Assembly (NCBI GenBank): GCA_964496205.1
Contig: CAZBXV010000004.1
Coordinates: 1 to 64,000 of the forward strand
Source of the DNA: CAYLHS01 sp964496205
GTDB taxonomy: Bacteria; Actinomycetota; Acidimicrobiia; Spongiisociales; UBA4744
Direction of reading: 5' to 3'
Length of the DNA stretch: 64,000 bases
In this document: one piece after another, positions 27,060-36,722 of the stretch
Layout of the letters: every line of letters starts with the position of its first letter
Numbering within the stretch: position 1 is the first letter of the stretch
Program-made: the position numbers and the translations under genes
Notes under the pieces: model-generated
The model's input: the letters and a program-made list of their open reading frames with translations, nothing else
Told to the model about the DNA's origin: nothing
Database searches by the model: none

Positions 27060-27725
27060 ATGAGACGCCGCATCCTGATCGCCGTTCTGGTGCTCGTCGT
27101 GGCTGCGCCCTTGGCGTTTGCGATCTTCCAACCGATCCAGGTGCTTCCTCGCATTCGTCTCGCTCCGGGCTTCTCACTCATCGACCAGGATGGGAACCGG
27201 GTAACGAGCGAGGACATGCGCGGCAGTTTCGTCCTCTACGACTTCACCTACTCCCAGTGTCCTGAACCGTGCGCGAATCTGGATGCGACGATGCGCCAGG
27301 TCCAGGACCGCGTCGGCGAGATCGACCTCGGGGATGTCCCACTGCGGTTGGTCACCATATCGTTCGATCCCGAACGGGATACGCAAGAGGTTCTTCTGGA
27401 GAAGGCCCAGGCGGTCGGCGCCGATCCAGCCGTGTGGCAGTTCGCAACTGTCGAGAACCCGTCGCTCCTCAAGACGATCATCGGCGGCGGATTCGAGGAC
27501 TACTACGCGCAGAACGAAGACGGCTCGTTCACCTTCGACCCGAAGTTCGTGCTCGTCGACGGATGGGGCACGATCCGAGGTGAGTATCAGTACCGATCCT
27601 CGGTTCCGGAGGCCGACCGCATCATCCGCCACATCGGTGTGCTCTCGGACGAGGTCCAGAAGAGCACAGGCGCAGCCTCGGTCGCCTATGAAGCAGCTCA
27701 CCTGTTCCTTTGCTACGCCAAATGA
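27060..27725 (+). CDS. SCO1/SenC-family protein lacking the copper-ligand histidine
   Basis: 221 residues with an N-terminal membrane anchor and a thioredoxin fold. The cysteine pair CPEPC is present. The histidine that completes the copper site in SCO proteins is not found: the matching strand reads FDPKFVLVD, whereas the next gene has IDHTASMMV. It may act as a thiol reductase for CuA assembly rather than bind copper. TAGTCT lies eight bases before the ATG. It overlaps the next SCO gene by ATGA. Confidence 0.82.
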   Translation: MRRRILIAVLVLVVAAPLAFAIFQPIQVLPRIRLAPGFSLIDQDGNRVTSEDMRGSFVLYDFTYSQCPEPCANLDATMRQVQDRVGEIDLGDVPLRLVTISFDPERDTQEVLLEKAQAVGADPAVWQFATVENPSLLKTIIGGGFEDYYAQNEDGSFTFDPKFVLVDGWGTIRGEYQYRSSVPEADRIIRHIGVLSDEVQKSTGAASVAYEAAHLFLCYAK

Positions 27726-28312
27726 AGCGACTCATCATCATCGGAGGCTCGGTAGCGATCGTGTTGATCGTGATCCTCGCCATTGTCTTCTTCGTTCGGC
27801 CGTATGTCTTCCACGGCACGGTCATTCAGTCGCCCGACCCGGCATACGACTTCACCCTCGAGGGGACCTCCGGGCCAGTGAGTCTGTCCGACTTCAGAGG
27901 CAAGGTTGTCGTCTTGTACTTCGGGTACACGTTCTGTCCCGATGTCTGTCCGGCAACGATGGCGGACCTGGCGAGGACAATGGAGGATCTGGGCAAGAGG
28001 GCCGGGGATGTGCAGGTCATCATGGTCTCTGTGGACCCGGGACGGGATACGCCGGAAACGGTCGAGAAGTACGTTCAGACGTTCGATCCAAGCTTCATAG
28101 GCCTCACCGGCACGGAAGCGCAGATCGCAGAGACGGCATCCATGTACGGCATCTACTACTTCAAACACGAGGGTACGGCGGCGACCGGCTACCTGATCGA
28201 TCACACCGCCTCGATGATGGTGATCAATCAGGACGGCCGCCTCAAACTGGTCCTCAGCTTCGGAACTCCGCCGGCCGACATCGCCGCCGACCTGAAACAC
28301 ATGATCAACTGA
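27722..28312 (+). CDS. SCO1/SenC-family copper chaperone
   Basis: 196 residues, membrane anchored. CPDVCPATM and the distal histidine in IDHTASM form the standard copper site. SCO proteins deliver copper to the CuA centre of oxidase subunit II, here presumably CbaB encoded 5 kb upstream. Coupled to the preceding SCO gene by an ATGA overlap. Confidence 0.9.
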   Translation: MKRLIIIGGSVAIVLIVILAIVFFVRPYVFHGTVIQSPDPAYDFTLEGTSGPVSLSDFRGKVVVLYFGYTFCPDVCPATMADLARTMEDLGKRAGDVQVIMVSVDPGRDTPETVEKYVQTFDPSFIGLTGTEAQIAETASMYGIYYFKHEGTAATGYLIDHTASMMVINQDGRLKLVLSFGTPPADIAADLKHMIN

Positions 28313-28325
28313 AAGGGAGACACGG

Positions 28326-28742
28326 ATGAGGAAGGCACTCGTCGTTCTTCTGTTGACGCTGACAGCATGTGCGTCGCAGGGACTGATGGTGACCGATCTG
28401 TGGGCGCGACCGTCGCCCCAGATGGCCACCAACGCGGCGTTCTACATGGTGATCGAGAACGGGACGGACCAGGCGGAGGAACTCATGTCCGCCAATTCGT
28501 CCGCCTGCGGCGTCACCGAACTGCACGAGATGTACGACATGGGCGAGGGTGTCATGGGCATGCGGCCTGTCGAGGGGATCGAGATTCCGGCGGGAGAGAC
28601 GGTGACGCTTCAGCCGGGTGGCCTCCACGTCATGTGCATCAACCGGCTGGAGGACTTCACGGCAGGTCAGATCATCCCGCTCACCCTCAGCTTCAAGAAC
28701 GCCGGCACGCTCGAGTACGACGTCACCGTCCGCGAGAACTGA
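28326..28742 (+). CDS. PCuAC-family periplasmic copper chaperone lipoprotein
   Basis: 138 residues with a lipoprotein signal (LTLTAC). The copper site pattern is present: LHEMYDM, MGMRPV and GLHVMC supply the histidines and methionines typical of PCuAC (DUF461). These proteins pass Cu(I) to CuA together with SCO. AAGGGAG lies upstream of the ATG. The stop shares one base with the mobA start (TGATG). Confidence 0.88.
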   Translation: MRKALVVLLLTLTACASQGLMVTDLWARPSPQMATNAAFYMVIENGTDQAEELMSANSSACGVTELHEMYDMGEGVMGMRPVEGIEIPAGETVTLQPGGLHVMCINRLEDFTAGQIIPLTLSFKNAGTLEYDVTVREN

Positions 28743-29314
28743 TGGCTGTCGGTGTCATCCTCGCGGGTGGCACATCGAGGCGAATGGGGATCGACAAGGC
28801 CGTCGTCGACGTAGCAGGACGACCGATGATCGAATGGGTGGCCGATGCGCTCATGGCTGTGTGCGACTCGGTGATCGTCGCCGGCAGAGACGGGCTCCTT
28901 TCCGGGCTTCAGTGCTTTCCCGATGGTCGGCCGTCGGTGCGCGGACCACTCGCAGGCTTGGCGACGGGGTTGGCACTGGGGGGTGATCGTGTGCTCGTCC
29001 TGGGTGTCGACCAGCCCTTCGTCGAGGTGCGAACCCTCGAACGACTTCTCGCACTGCCAGGTTCGATGCCCGTCGTCCCAATCGATGAGCAGCGGCAGGT
29101 GACGTGTGCCGTGTACCCGGCGGCCCTTCTGCCAGAAGCCGAGCGGGAGACAAAGGTGGGTGGCTCGATTCAGTCTCTGCTCGACAGGGTGAGGCACCGA
29201 TCCGTCATTCGCGAGGAGTGGACGGATTGGGGCGAGGACGGGCGTTCGTGGTTCAGCGTGGACACGCCAGAGGATCTGGCTGTGGGCCTCGCGCGATGGG
29301 GACCGCCAGGGTGA
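28742..29314 (+). CDS. mobA: Molybdenum cofactor guanylyltransferase
   Basis: 190 residues with the nucleotidyltransferase signature ILAGGTSRRMGIDKA and the metal-binding aspartate in LGVDQPF. MobA attaches GMP to molybdopterin. It is coupled to the copper chaperone genes by a one-base overlap, although the pathways differ. moaA is convergent 200 bases downstream, and a MoaD domain occurs at 62938-63936. Confidence 0.88.
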   Translation: MAVGVILAGGTSRRMGIDKAVVDVAGRPMIEWVADALMAVCDSVIVAGRDGLLSGLQCFPDGRPSVRGPLAGLATGLALGGDRVLVLGVDQPFVEVRTLERLLALPGSMPVVPIDEQRQVTCAVYPAALLPEAERETKVGGSIQSLLDRVRHRSVIREEWTDWGEDGRSWFSVDTPEDLAVGLARWGPPG

Positions 29315-29327
29315 CGACTGGCTTCGT

Positions 29328-29435
29328 TGGTGAGTACCGCCCCTTCGGTCGACTCCACCTCCCTGTGAGCCTCGCCCAGGACCCCCTCCGGCCCTGCGGG
29401 CCACGTCCCCTAATGCCGCTTCGCTGAGGGAGGGG
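29328..29435 (+). repeat. Dispersed GC-rich element, copy 6, between convergent mobA and moaA
   Basis: Contains GCTTCGTTGGTGAGTACCGCCCC, GTCGACTCCACCTCCC, CCCCCTCCGGCC and a final GAGGGAGGGGACC, given here in part. The order of blocks differs slightly from the other copies, as if two elements had recombined. It could serve as a bidirectional terminator. Confidence 0.6.
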
Positions 29436-29510
29436 ACCTGTCGCCCTGGGATCTCGCTGTGACGGTGGCCGTGTTCTGGCTGGAGACTGGCTCCTGGAGA
29501 TTCGGCGGCG

Positions 29511-30509
29511 TCAGCCGCCGATGTAGCTCATCTCTACCTTTGGGAGACCTTCGGTGGCCGAGGCGCGAAGCTCCGAGTAACGATCATCGCGGTGCTCCCA
29601 CACCGATCGGATGTGTTCGCTCAGCTCGTCGTCCGTCGTATCCGACCGCAGCAATTCCTTCAGGTCATACCCGGACGTCGCGAATAGGCACGTGAACAGA
29701 GATCCGTCGGCCGAGATCCGCGCCCTCGTGCAATCCCCGCAGAACGGCTGGGTCACCGAAGCAATCACGCCGACCTCGCCTCCGCCGTCCGCGTATCGGA
29801 ATCGTCGCGCGACCTCACCCGGATACAGAGGCGGCAGAGGTTCGACAGGGAACGCGGCGTTGAGGGTTTCGATGATCTCACTGGCAGGAACGACGTCGTC
29901 GAGACGCCACCCGTTCGTGCGACCCACATCCATATATTCGATGAACCGGACGATGTGGCCTGTGCCTCGGAACGCGTTCGCCATCTCGACGATCGTTTGG
30001 TCGTTCACGCCCTTCTTCACGACCGCGTTCACCTTGATGGGTCCGAGACCCGCTTCGTGGGCGGCGTTGATGCCTTCCAGCACCCGGGCAACCGGGAAAT
30101 CGACATCATTCATCGATCGGAACACGGCGTCATCGAGCGAGTCGAGACTCACCGACACCCGATCGAGCCCCGCCTCGGCGAGCGCCCCGGCCTTGCGTCC
30201 CAATAGCGAGCCGTTGGTGGTGAGCGTCAGCTCGTCGACCAAACCGTGCAACATCCCGATGAGTTCTTCGAGGTCTCGCCTCAGAAGCGGCTCACCGCCC
30301 GTGATACGCACCTTTCGAACACCGAGCCCTGCGAAAACCCTGACGAGACGCTCGATCTCCTCGAAGTCCAGGAGGGCATCCCGGGAGAGGAACTCCCACT
30401 CGCGGTTGAAGATCTCTTTGGGCATGCAGTACGTGCAACGGAAGTTGCAGCGGTCCGTCACCGAGATGCGCAGATCGCGAAGAGGACGGTGAAAGAGGTC
30501 TTGGCTCAC
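29511..30509 (-). CDS. moaA: GTP 3',8-cyclase (radical SAM)
   Basis: 332 residues. The radical-SAM cysteines C21, C25 and C28 are in CNFRCTYC; a second cluster is signalled by CGDCTRARIS and a later cysteine in FTCLF. The protein ends in GG, as MoaA does. It performs the first step of molybdopterin synthesis. The GTG start overlaps the stop of the bactofilin-like gene (GTGA), placing moaA at the end of the long nuo2 transcription unit. Confidence 0.94.
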   Translation of the reverse strand: MSQDLFHRPLRDLRISVTDRCNFRCTYCMPKEIFNREWEFLSRDALLDFEEIERLVRVFAGLGVRKVRITGGEPLLRRDLEELIGMLHGLVDELTLTTNGSLLGRKAGALAEAGLDRVSVSLDSLDDAVFRSMNDVDFPVARVLEGINAAHEAGLGPIKVNAVVKKGVNDQTIVEMANAFRGTGHIVRFIEYMDVGRTNGWRLDDVVPASEIIETLNAAFPVEPLPPLYPGEVARRFRYADGGGEVGVIASVTQPFCGDCTRARISADGSLFTCLFATSGYDLKELLRSDTTDDELSEHIRSVWEHRDDRYSELRASATEGLPKVEMSYIGG

Positions 30510-31792
30510 TCGTACATCGTAGAGGACGGCCCGATTTCGGTGGCGGGGTTCGAAGAACTCTCCCCCGCATCGACAGGTTCCCCGTCGACTGTGTCCTCTT
30601 CAACGACCGGGCCATGCTCCCCAGCGAACAGCGCAGTCGCCCATGCGCCCAATCCGGCACATGCGGTCAGGATCAGCATGAGGATTCCAAGTCCAGGAAC
30701 GAAGAGCAACGCAAGCCAGATGACGGCCGCAACGAGGAAGCTCGCCTGACCGCTTCGCTTCCACCCGAGCAACCGTCCGCCGACAGCCGTCAGCACGGGA
30801 ACCGGTGAGAGCAGAACCCCAACGCCGATCAGGCCAAGAATCGTCACCGCGATCGGACCGCCTATGAGCAGCGCAGGCAGAGCCAGTTCGGGCGACGCGG
30901 TGACCGCTCCTACAAACCCGATGCCGATGATGAGTGGTGGCAGCACAGCGCCGGCGATTCCGATCACAAATGTCCTGAACGGAGCGCGCCGCAGCGAAGC
31001 CACCGCTCGATCGAGACCCTTCGGAGCCGCCCAGAACATGAGCAGGCCGATGAGCAGCATCATGACGACACCGACGAGCTTGGTGAGCATCCACACCGCT
31101 TCGACACGGACGTTCGGACGCACCGGCTCACGGTGAACGATCTGCCGGCCGACAGTGACACCGCTGCCTATCACCGCATCCTGGGAGGAGCGATACCCGA
31201 GGGTCCCGCCGACGACAGTCCCCGACATCACGTTCATACGGTTGACGGTCAGGTCGACGTCGCCTTCGATCGTGCCTCCCAGGTCTGCAATCCCAATCGA
31301 TTGCCCCCCGAGATCGCGACCAATGGTGCCGGTCGCGTCCAGGTTGACGCACCACGCCAGCACATCGCGACCAACGCTTCCCGAGACGGTCACGCTCGAA
31401 GCTCCGGCAACGAGATCCTGTCCAACGTCACCCGTAACGGTGACCGAGCCACCGGTCGCTCGAACCGACCCGTCAACGGTGCCTTCGATCACCACCGAAG
31501 AGGCGGCTGCCGTGACACTCCCTGTCACGTGTCCGGTAATCAGCACGTCCTGTGTTGCGAAGGCAAGCACATCACCGTCAACGGTTCCCTCGATCACGAC
31601 CCGATACCCGACCGCATAGAGATCCTCCGGGACGACGTCCCCACTCTGGATCAGCACCAGATTGGCCGCAGCGCGATCGGCCATAACGGCGGGTGGCTGA
31701 AGGGCGGCGCTTGCAGGTGCTGCGAGGAGAACCAGCAACGCGACCACGAGAGGCAGCATGAGAGATGGTCGAAGCTTCATGTTCGTCACCAT
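30506..31792 (-). CDS. Bactofilin-like beta-repeat domain with C-terminal membrane helices
   Basis: 428 residues: signal peptide (to about residue 34), then about 180 residues of repeating strands such as VVIEGTVDGDVLAF, VVIEGTVDGSVRAT and VTVSGSVGRDVLAW, resembling polymer-forming bactofilin beta-helices. Four to five membrane helices follow, then an acidic tail. The domain would be outside the membrane, unlike cytoplasmic bactofilins. It lies 16 bases after nuoN2 and overlaps moaA. An ATG at 31780 is an alternative start. Confidence 0.72.
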   Translation of the reverse strand: MVTNMKLRPSLMLPLVVALLVLLAAPASAALQPPAVMADRAAANLVLIQSGDVVPEDLYAVGYRVVIEGTVDGDVLAFATQDVLITGHVTGSVTAAASSVVIEGTVDGSVRATGGSVTVTGDVGQDLVAGASSVTVSGSVGRDVLAWCVNLDATGTIGRDLGGQSIGIADLGGTIEGDVDLTVNRMNVMSGTVVGGTLGYRSSQDAVIGSGVTVGRQIVHREPVRPNVRVEAVWMLTKLVGVVMMLLIGLLMFWAAPKGLDRAVASLRRAPFRTFVIGIAGAVLPPLIIGIGFVGAVTASPELALPALLIGGPIAVTILGLIGVGVLLSPVPVLTAVGGRLLGWKRSGQASFLVAAVIWLALLFVPGLGILMLILTACAGLGAWATALFAGEHGPVVEEDTVDGEPVDAGESSSNPATEIGPSSTMYE

Positions 31793-31808
31793 TCTGGGTT
31801 AGATGATC

Positions 31809-33281
31809 TCAGAACAGGAATGCTTGCCCTGCCAGTCTCAACAGCAACCCGGGGACAACCCCCAGGACAAGGGTGACAGCAACGGTGATGATCAACACCC
31901 AGCGAATGCCGGCCGGGATGGTGAGCGCGGCGCGGGCGGCACCCGGCGCTTCGGCGTGAACCGGTTCCTGCATGTACATGAGAACGATCACCCGCAGGTA
32001 GAAGAAGAAACCGACCACAGAGGTGACCACCGCAAGGATGACCAGCCAGCCGAACCCGGCCGACCACGCGGCCGTGAAGGCCGCGAACTTGGCAACGAAC
32101 CCAGACGTGAGCGGAACACCCGACATGGCGATCATGAAGAAAGCGAGCGAGCCGGCCAGGAGTGGCGACCGCTCCGACAGCCCCGTGTAGGAGCTGAGTG
32201 GGGACGACCCACCTTCCGGTCCGGCGATCGCGGCGACGACGGCGAACGCACCAATCACCTGCACTGCGTACACCGCCACGTAGAACAGCATCGCGGTGAT
32301 TCCCACATTGCCGGCTGTGAGCGCCGTCAGGATGAAGCCGGCGTGAGCGATCGAGGAGTAGGCGAGCATCCGTCTGATGTCTGTCTGAACGACGGCGAGC
32401 AGCATTCCGACGACGATCGAAATCGCCGCAAGCAGCGACAGGCCGGTCGCCCAATGCTGAGCGTAGGTCGAGAACCCGAAGGCCAGTATCCGGGCGAGCG
32501 CTGCGAACGCTCCCACCTTCGCAGCCGCCACCATGAAGCCAACGATCCCTGCAGGTGATCCCTGGTAGGCGTCAGGCGCCCACACGTGGAATGGAGCGGC
32601 CGACACCTTGAACGCGACCCCAACGATCAGCAGCGCCATGCCGATGAGCACCACTCCCGGCTTGAGAAGGACATTCGCTGCGAGGAAGTCGTGGATGCCG
32701 TACATCGACAGCGACCCTGTCCCGGCAAACGCCAGGGCGGCGCCGTAGACGAACACGGCCGACGCAAACGACCCGAGGAGGAAATACTTGAGGGCCGCTT
32801 CGTCCGCAAGAAGCGTCTGCCTCGTGATCCCTGCGAGCACGTAGAGCGACATCGATGCAATCTCCAAGCCCACAAAGACCAGCACGAGGTTCACGGACGT
32901 CGCCATGAGCATGAATCCGGCCGCGGCCATGAACACGAGCACGATGCCTTCTGCGCCGCGGCGTCCCAGCCGATCCATCATCCCCCACGCTGCTGCGAGT
33001 CCGAGCGCTGCAACTCCGACCAAAACAAACCCTGCATACGCCCCAAACGTGTCGATCGAGAGCATCCCCGAGAACGACAGGGTCGCTCCATCAACGACCG
33101 CAGAGTGCCACTGGAATCCGAGGACGACTCCAGTGGCTGCGAGCGTTGCCACCACGATCCACGCGTGCACCTTCATCGATGGTTTCCGGAAGACGTCGAT
33201 CATCAACACCAGCACCGCGCCGAGTGTGAGGAGGATCTCAGGACCAATGGCCAGGTAGGAGATGTTCACCGAACTACTCAC
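31809..33281 (-). CDS. nuoN: NADH-quinone oxidoreductase subunit N, cluster 2
   Basis: 490 residues, about 14 helices, with the NuoN motif FHVWAPDAYQGSPAGIVGF. Antiporter-like proton-pumping subunit. The GTG at 33281 has GGGAGGG seven bases upstream and overlaps the nuoM2 stop by eight bases; a GTG at 33302 is a longer option. It differs clearly from the copy at 2843-4297, so the two clusters are not a recent duplication. Confidence 0.95.
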   Translation of the reverse strand: MSSSVNISYLAIGPEILLTLGAVLVLMIDVFRKPSMKVHAWIVVATLAATGVVLGFQWHSAVVDGATLSFSGMLSIDTFGAYAGFVLVGVAALGLAAAWGMMDRLGRRGAEGIVLVFMAAAGFMLMATSVNLVLVFVGLEIASMSLYVLAGITRQTLLADEAALKYFLLGSFASAVFVYGAALAFAGTGSLSMYGIHDFLAANVLLKPGVVLIGMALLIVGVAFKVSAAPFHVWAPDAYQGSPAGIVGFMVAAAKVGAFAALARILAFGFSTYAQHWATGLSLLAAISIVVGMLLAVVQTDIRRMLAYSSIAHAGFILTALTAGNVGITAMLFYVAVYAVQVIGAFAVVAAIAGPEGGSSPLSSYTGLSERSPLLAGSLAFFMIAMSGVPLTSGFVAKFAAFTAAWSAGFGWLVILAVVTSVVGFFFYLRVIVLMYMQEPVHAEAPGAARAALTIPAGIRWVLIITVAVTLVLGVVPGLLLRLAGQAFLF

Positions 33282-34821
33282 CGCCGATCCCTCCCACCAC
33301 ATCGGCCAGGCGTCCCGGCGAAGGAACCTGGTAGGTCGTCACGCTCTGCACCCTGTCCAACACCGCCTCGGTCGATGGAGCGATCTTGTCGAGTGCGATC
33401 TTCGGATAGAGGCCAATCAGCAGCATCAACGCTGCAAGCACGGCCAGGATCGTCTTCTCTCGACCGTCGAGGTCGAGGAGCTTCTCGTTCTCCGGCTTCG
33501 TGACCGGTCCTGTGAAGACCCGCTCGTATGCCCACAACAGATAGACGGCGGCGAGAATCACGCCGCTGGCTGCGACGATCGCGTACCACTTGAGCGTGAT
33601 GAAGCTCCCCATGAGGATCAGGAACTCGCCAACAAAACCGTTGAGGGTCGGCAGTCCGATCGATGCGAACGCAGTGAACAGGAAGAAGCCCGCGAAGATT
33701 GGCATCACCTTCTGCAACCCTCCGAACTCGGAGATCTCCTTCGTATGACGTCGCTCATAGATCATGCCGACCAGAAGGAACAAGGCGCCGGTGGTGACAC
33801 CGTGGTTGAACATCTGCACCACACCACCCTCGAGACCCTGTGATGTGAGGGCGAAGATGCCGAGGACGATGAAGCCGAGGTGGCTCACCGACGAGTAGGC
33901 AACGAGCTTCTTCAGGTTTGGCTGCACGATCGCGACCGCCGCCCCGTACACGATGCCGATCACCGCGAGCACGGCCATCACGGGGACGAACTTGAGCGTC
34001 GCATTCGGGAACAACCCGAGGTTGAAGCGCAGGAGACCGTACGTGCCCATCTTCAGCAAGACGCCGGCAAGCATCACGGACCCTGCGGTCGGGGCCTCAA
34101 CGTGTGCATCCGGCAGCCACGTATGGAACGGGAACATCGGCACCTTGATCGCGAACGCGATGGCGAACGCCGCAAACAGCCACATCTCTGTATTCGGCGC
34201 CATGTTCAGGCTCAGCCAGCTCAGGTAGTCGAAGCTGGGTACGCCCCCGTTTTGATGTGCGTACATGAGCGCCATCGAAATGATGCCGGCCAGCATCAGC
34301 GCCGACCCGAACGCCGTGAACAAGAAGAACTTCACGGCCGCGTAGATGCGTCGTTCGGATCCCCAGATACCGATGATGAAGTACATCGGGACGAGGATCA
34401 CTTCGAAGAACACGAAGAACATGAACATGTCGAGACTGAGGAACACGCCCATCAGTCCACCTTCGAGCAGCAGGTTGAACACCACGAACTGCTTCATGTT
34501 CTTGGAGATCGACGTCGACGCCGCCAACGAGATCGGCACAAGGATCGCCGTGAGGACCACCATCAGCAGCGAAATCCCGTCAACGCCAATGTGCCACGAG
34601 ATGCCCCAGGGGGCATACCAGGTGTAGTCCTCGACGAATTGGAAGCCGGCGACGCCCGACTTGAAGACAACGAACAGGTAGATGGCGAGCACGACCGGAA
34701 GCATGCTCAACGCAATCCCGACGGGCAGAAACAGTTCCTTGCGGCGTGAAGGCAGCAGCGCGACGATCACGGCGGACGCGAAGGGAATCAGAATCAGTAC
34801 GGTGAGAATCTGGAAGTCCAC
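33274..34821 (-). CDS. nuoM: NADH-quinone oxidoreductase subunit M, cluster 2
   Basis: 515 residues with about 14 helices and FFVFFEVILVPMYFIIGIWG and FPFHTWLPDAHVEAPT motifs. Proton-pumping subunit. The GTG start lies two bases after the nuoL2 stop, with GGGAGGG upstream. Confidence 0.96.
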   Translation of the reverse strand: MDFQILTVLILIPFASAVIVALLPSRRKELFLPVGIALSMLPVVLAIYLFVVFKSGVAGFQFVEDYTWYAPWGISWHIGVDGISLLMVVLTAILVPISLAASTSISKNMKQFVVFNLLLEGGLMGVFLSLDMFMFFVFFEVILVPMYFIIGIWGSERRIYAAVKFFLFTAFGSALMLAGIISMALMYAHQNGGVPSFDYLSWLSLNMAPNTEMWLFAAFAIAFAIKVPMFPFHTWLPDAHVEAPTAGSVMLAGVLLKMGTYGLLRFNLGLFPNATLKFVPVMAVLAVIGIVYGAAVAIVQPNLKKLVAYSSVSHLGFIVLGIFALTSQGLEGGVVQMFNHGVTTGALFLLVGMIYERRHTKEISEFGGLQKVMPIFAGFFLFTAFASIGLPTLNGFVGEFLILMGSFITLKWYAIVAASGVILAAVYLLWAYERVFTGPVTKPENEKLLDLDGREKTILAVLAALMLLIGLYPKIALDKIAPSTEAVLDRVQSVTTYQVPSPGRLADVVGGIGGE

Positions 34822-34823
34822 CG

Positions 34824-36722
34824 CTACAGCCCTCCCGTACTCAGGAACCAGATGATGAGGCCTATCGCCCCAGCGGCGATCGTCAGCGCGTAGGTGCGGA
34901 CATACCCGGTCTGCAACGGCCGCAACGATGCAGCAACTCTTCGCACGACCGCTCCGACGCCGTTGACGGCGCCGTCGACGATCCTCTTGTCAAAGACGAA
35001 CGCCGAGAAGGCTGCCAGCAGTTTGCCGGGTGCGACCACCAGCGTTCCGTAGACATCGTCGATGTAGTAGGCGTGGCCCATGCGTCGCCATAGCGACGGA
35101 ATGGTCGTGGTCCAGCGCTCTTCTGTGGCATCAGCGCGGTTGTACAACCGCCAAGCCACGAAGATGCCACCCAACGCGACGAGCACCGAGATCCCGGAGA
35201 GTAGCCAGGCCATGCCTCCTGCGGGAGCTTCGGCGACATGGTCGAGGGCCGGTTCGAGGAAGTGTTCGAGGCCCGGTTTCCACGGGGTGTTGATGAACCC
35301 ACCAAACGTCGCCAGGAACGCAAGCACCATGAGCGGAACAGTCATCGTCTTCGGTGCTTCGTGAGGGTGGATGCCCTCGTCCCATCTCGGCTTGCCCAGG
35401 AAGATCAGCACGAACCACCGGGTCATGTAGAAAGCGGTGAGCGCGACCGCGGCGAGGCCGATCGCCCACAGGAAGATGTAGTAGCCGCCGCGTTCGAAGG
35501 TCTTGCCCAGGATGTCGTCCTTGGACCAGAAGCCGGCGAAGGGCGGTATACCGGAGATGGCCAGGGTCGCAACAGCCATGGTGATGCCGGTCACCTTCAT
35601 CTTGGACCAGAGTCCACCCATCTTGAAGATGTTCAGGTTGCCCGACATGCCATGCATGACTGCACCGGCTCCGAGGAAGAGCAACGCCTTGAAGAACGCG
35701 TGCGTCATCAGGTGAAATACGCCGGCCACGTAGGCTGCCGACCCGACACCGAGAATCATGTAGCCGATCTGGCTGATCGTCGAGTACGCGAGGATACGCT
35801 TGGCGTCTGTCTGTGCCATCGCGATGGTTGCCGCGTAGAACGCCGTGAACGCGCCGATCGTTGCGACCACCCCCGAAGCAACGGGGGAGAGCCCGTAGAT
35901 CGCAGATGTTCTTGCGATCATGAACACGCCGGCGGTCACCATCGTTGCAGCATGGATCAATGCCGACACGGGTGAGGGGCCTTCCATGGCGTCGGGCAGC
36001 CAGACGTACAGGGGCAGCTGGGCCGACTTGCCGGTGGCGCCAATCAGCAAGAGCAGGCCCACCGCCGTTGCGGCTCCTGCACCGAGCACCTTGCCCGGAT
36101 CATTGAGGACCGTGCTGTATGACAGGGTGCCGAAGCTCGAAAAGATGATCATCAGCCCGATCAGGAAGCCGAAGTCGCCGATGCGGTTGACGATGAATGC
36201 CTTCTTGCCGGCCGCCGCCGCGCTGGGCTTGGTGTAGTAGAAGGAGATCAACAGGTAGGAGCACAGGCCGACCATCTCCCAGCCAACGAACATCAGTCCA
36301 AAGTTGTTGGCGAGCACCAGTGTGAGCATCGACGTCACGAACAGATTGAGGTAGGTGAAGAAACGAGCGAACCGCTCATCCCCGTGCATGTAGCCGATCG
36401 AGTAGACGTGGATCAGGAAACCGACCCCGGTGACAATCAGCACCATGAACGCCGAGAGCGGATCCCAGAGCAGTTCGGCATTGGCTCCGACCGGTGACAG
36501 CCACTCGAAAACGGTCACGACATGATGCTCGGAGGTTCCCTGAAGCACCGGAATCGCCGCGAAGAGACCGGCAAGGAACGAGAGGCCCACCATCGTGGAA
36601 CCGATGATCCCGGCCCACGGTTCTCCGATCTTGCGCCCGAAGAAGTGGAGGAACACGGCGCCGAGCGCTGGAAGAAGAATGACGACCCAGATGTGGCTGA
36701 TGAAGAAGTCGGCCATCGTCAT
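34824..36722 (-). CDS. nuoL: NADH-quinone oxidoreductase subunit L, cluster 2
   Basis: 632 residues with GWEMVGLCSYLLISFYY and LPLYVWLPDAMEGPSPVSA. Proton-pumping subunit with the C-terminal lateral helix region. The ATG at 36722 overlaps the nuoK2 stop (ATGA); the ATG two codons later at 36716 has a better-spaced GAAGGG. Confidence 0.96.
   Translation of the reverse strand: MTMADFFISHIWVVILLPALGAVFLHFFGRKIGEPWAGIIGSTMVGLSFLAGLFAAIPVLQGTSEHHVVTVFEWLSPVGANAELLWDPLSAFMVLIVTGVGFLIHVYSIGYMHGDERFARFFTYLNLFVTSMLTLVLANNFGLMFVGWEMVGLCSYLLISFYYTKPSAAAAGKKAFIVNRIGDFGFLIGLMIIFSSFGTLSYSTVLNDPGKVLGAGAATAVGLLLLIGATGKSAQLPLYVWLPDAMEGPSPVSALIHAATMVTAGVFMIARTSAIYGLSPVASGVVATIGAFTAFYAATIAMAQTDAKRILAYSTISQIGYMILGVGSAAYVAGVFHLMTHAFFKALLFLGAGAVMHGMSGNLNIFKMGGLWSKMKVTGITMAVATLAISGIPPFAGFWSKDDILGKTFERGGYYIFLWAIGLAAVALTAFYMTRWFVLIFLGKPRWDEGIHPHEAPKTMTVPLMVLAFLATFGGFINTPWKPGLEHFLEPALDHVAEAPAGGMAWLLSGISVLVALGGIFVAWRLYNRADATEERWTTTIPSLWRRMGHAYYIDDVYGTLVVAPGKLLAAFSAFVFDKRIVDGAVNGVGAVVRRVAASLRPLQTGYVRTYALTIAAGAIGLIIWFLSTGGL

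Noticed and set aside
30516..30521. TACGAT as a leaderless promoter for moaA
   Set aside because: It lies inside the end of the upstream gene, whose stop overlaps the moaA start (GTGA); translational coupling explains the start, so the box may be chance.
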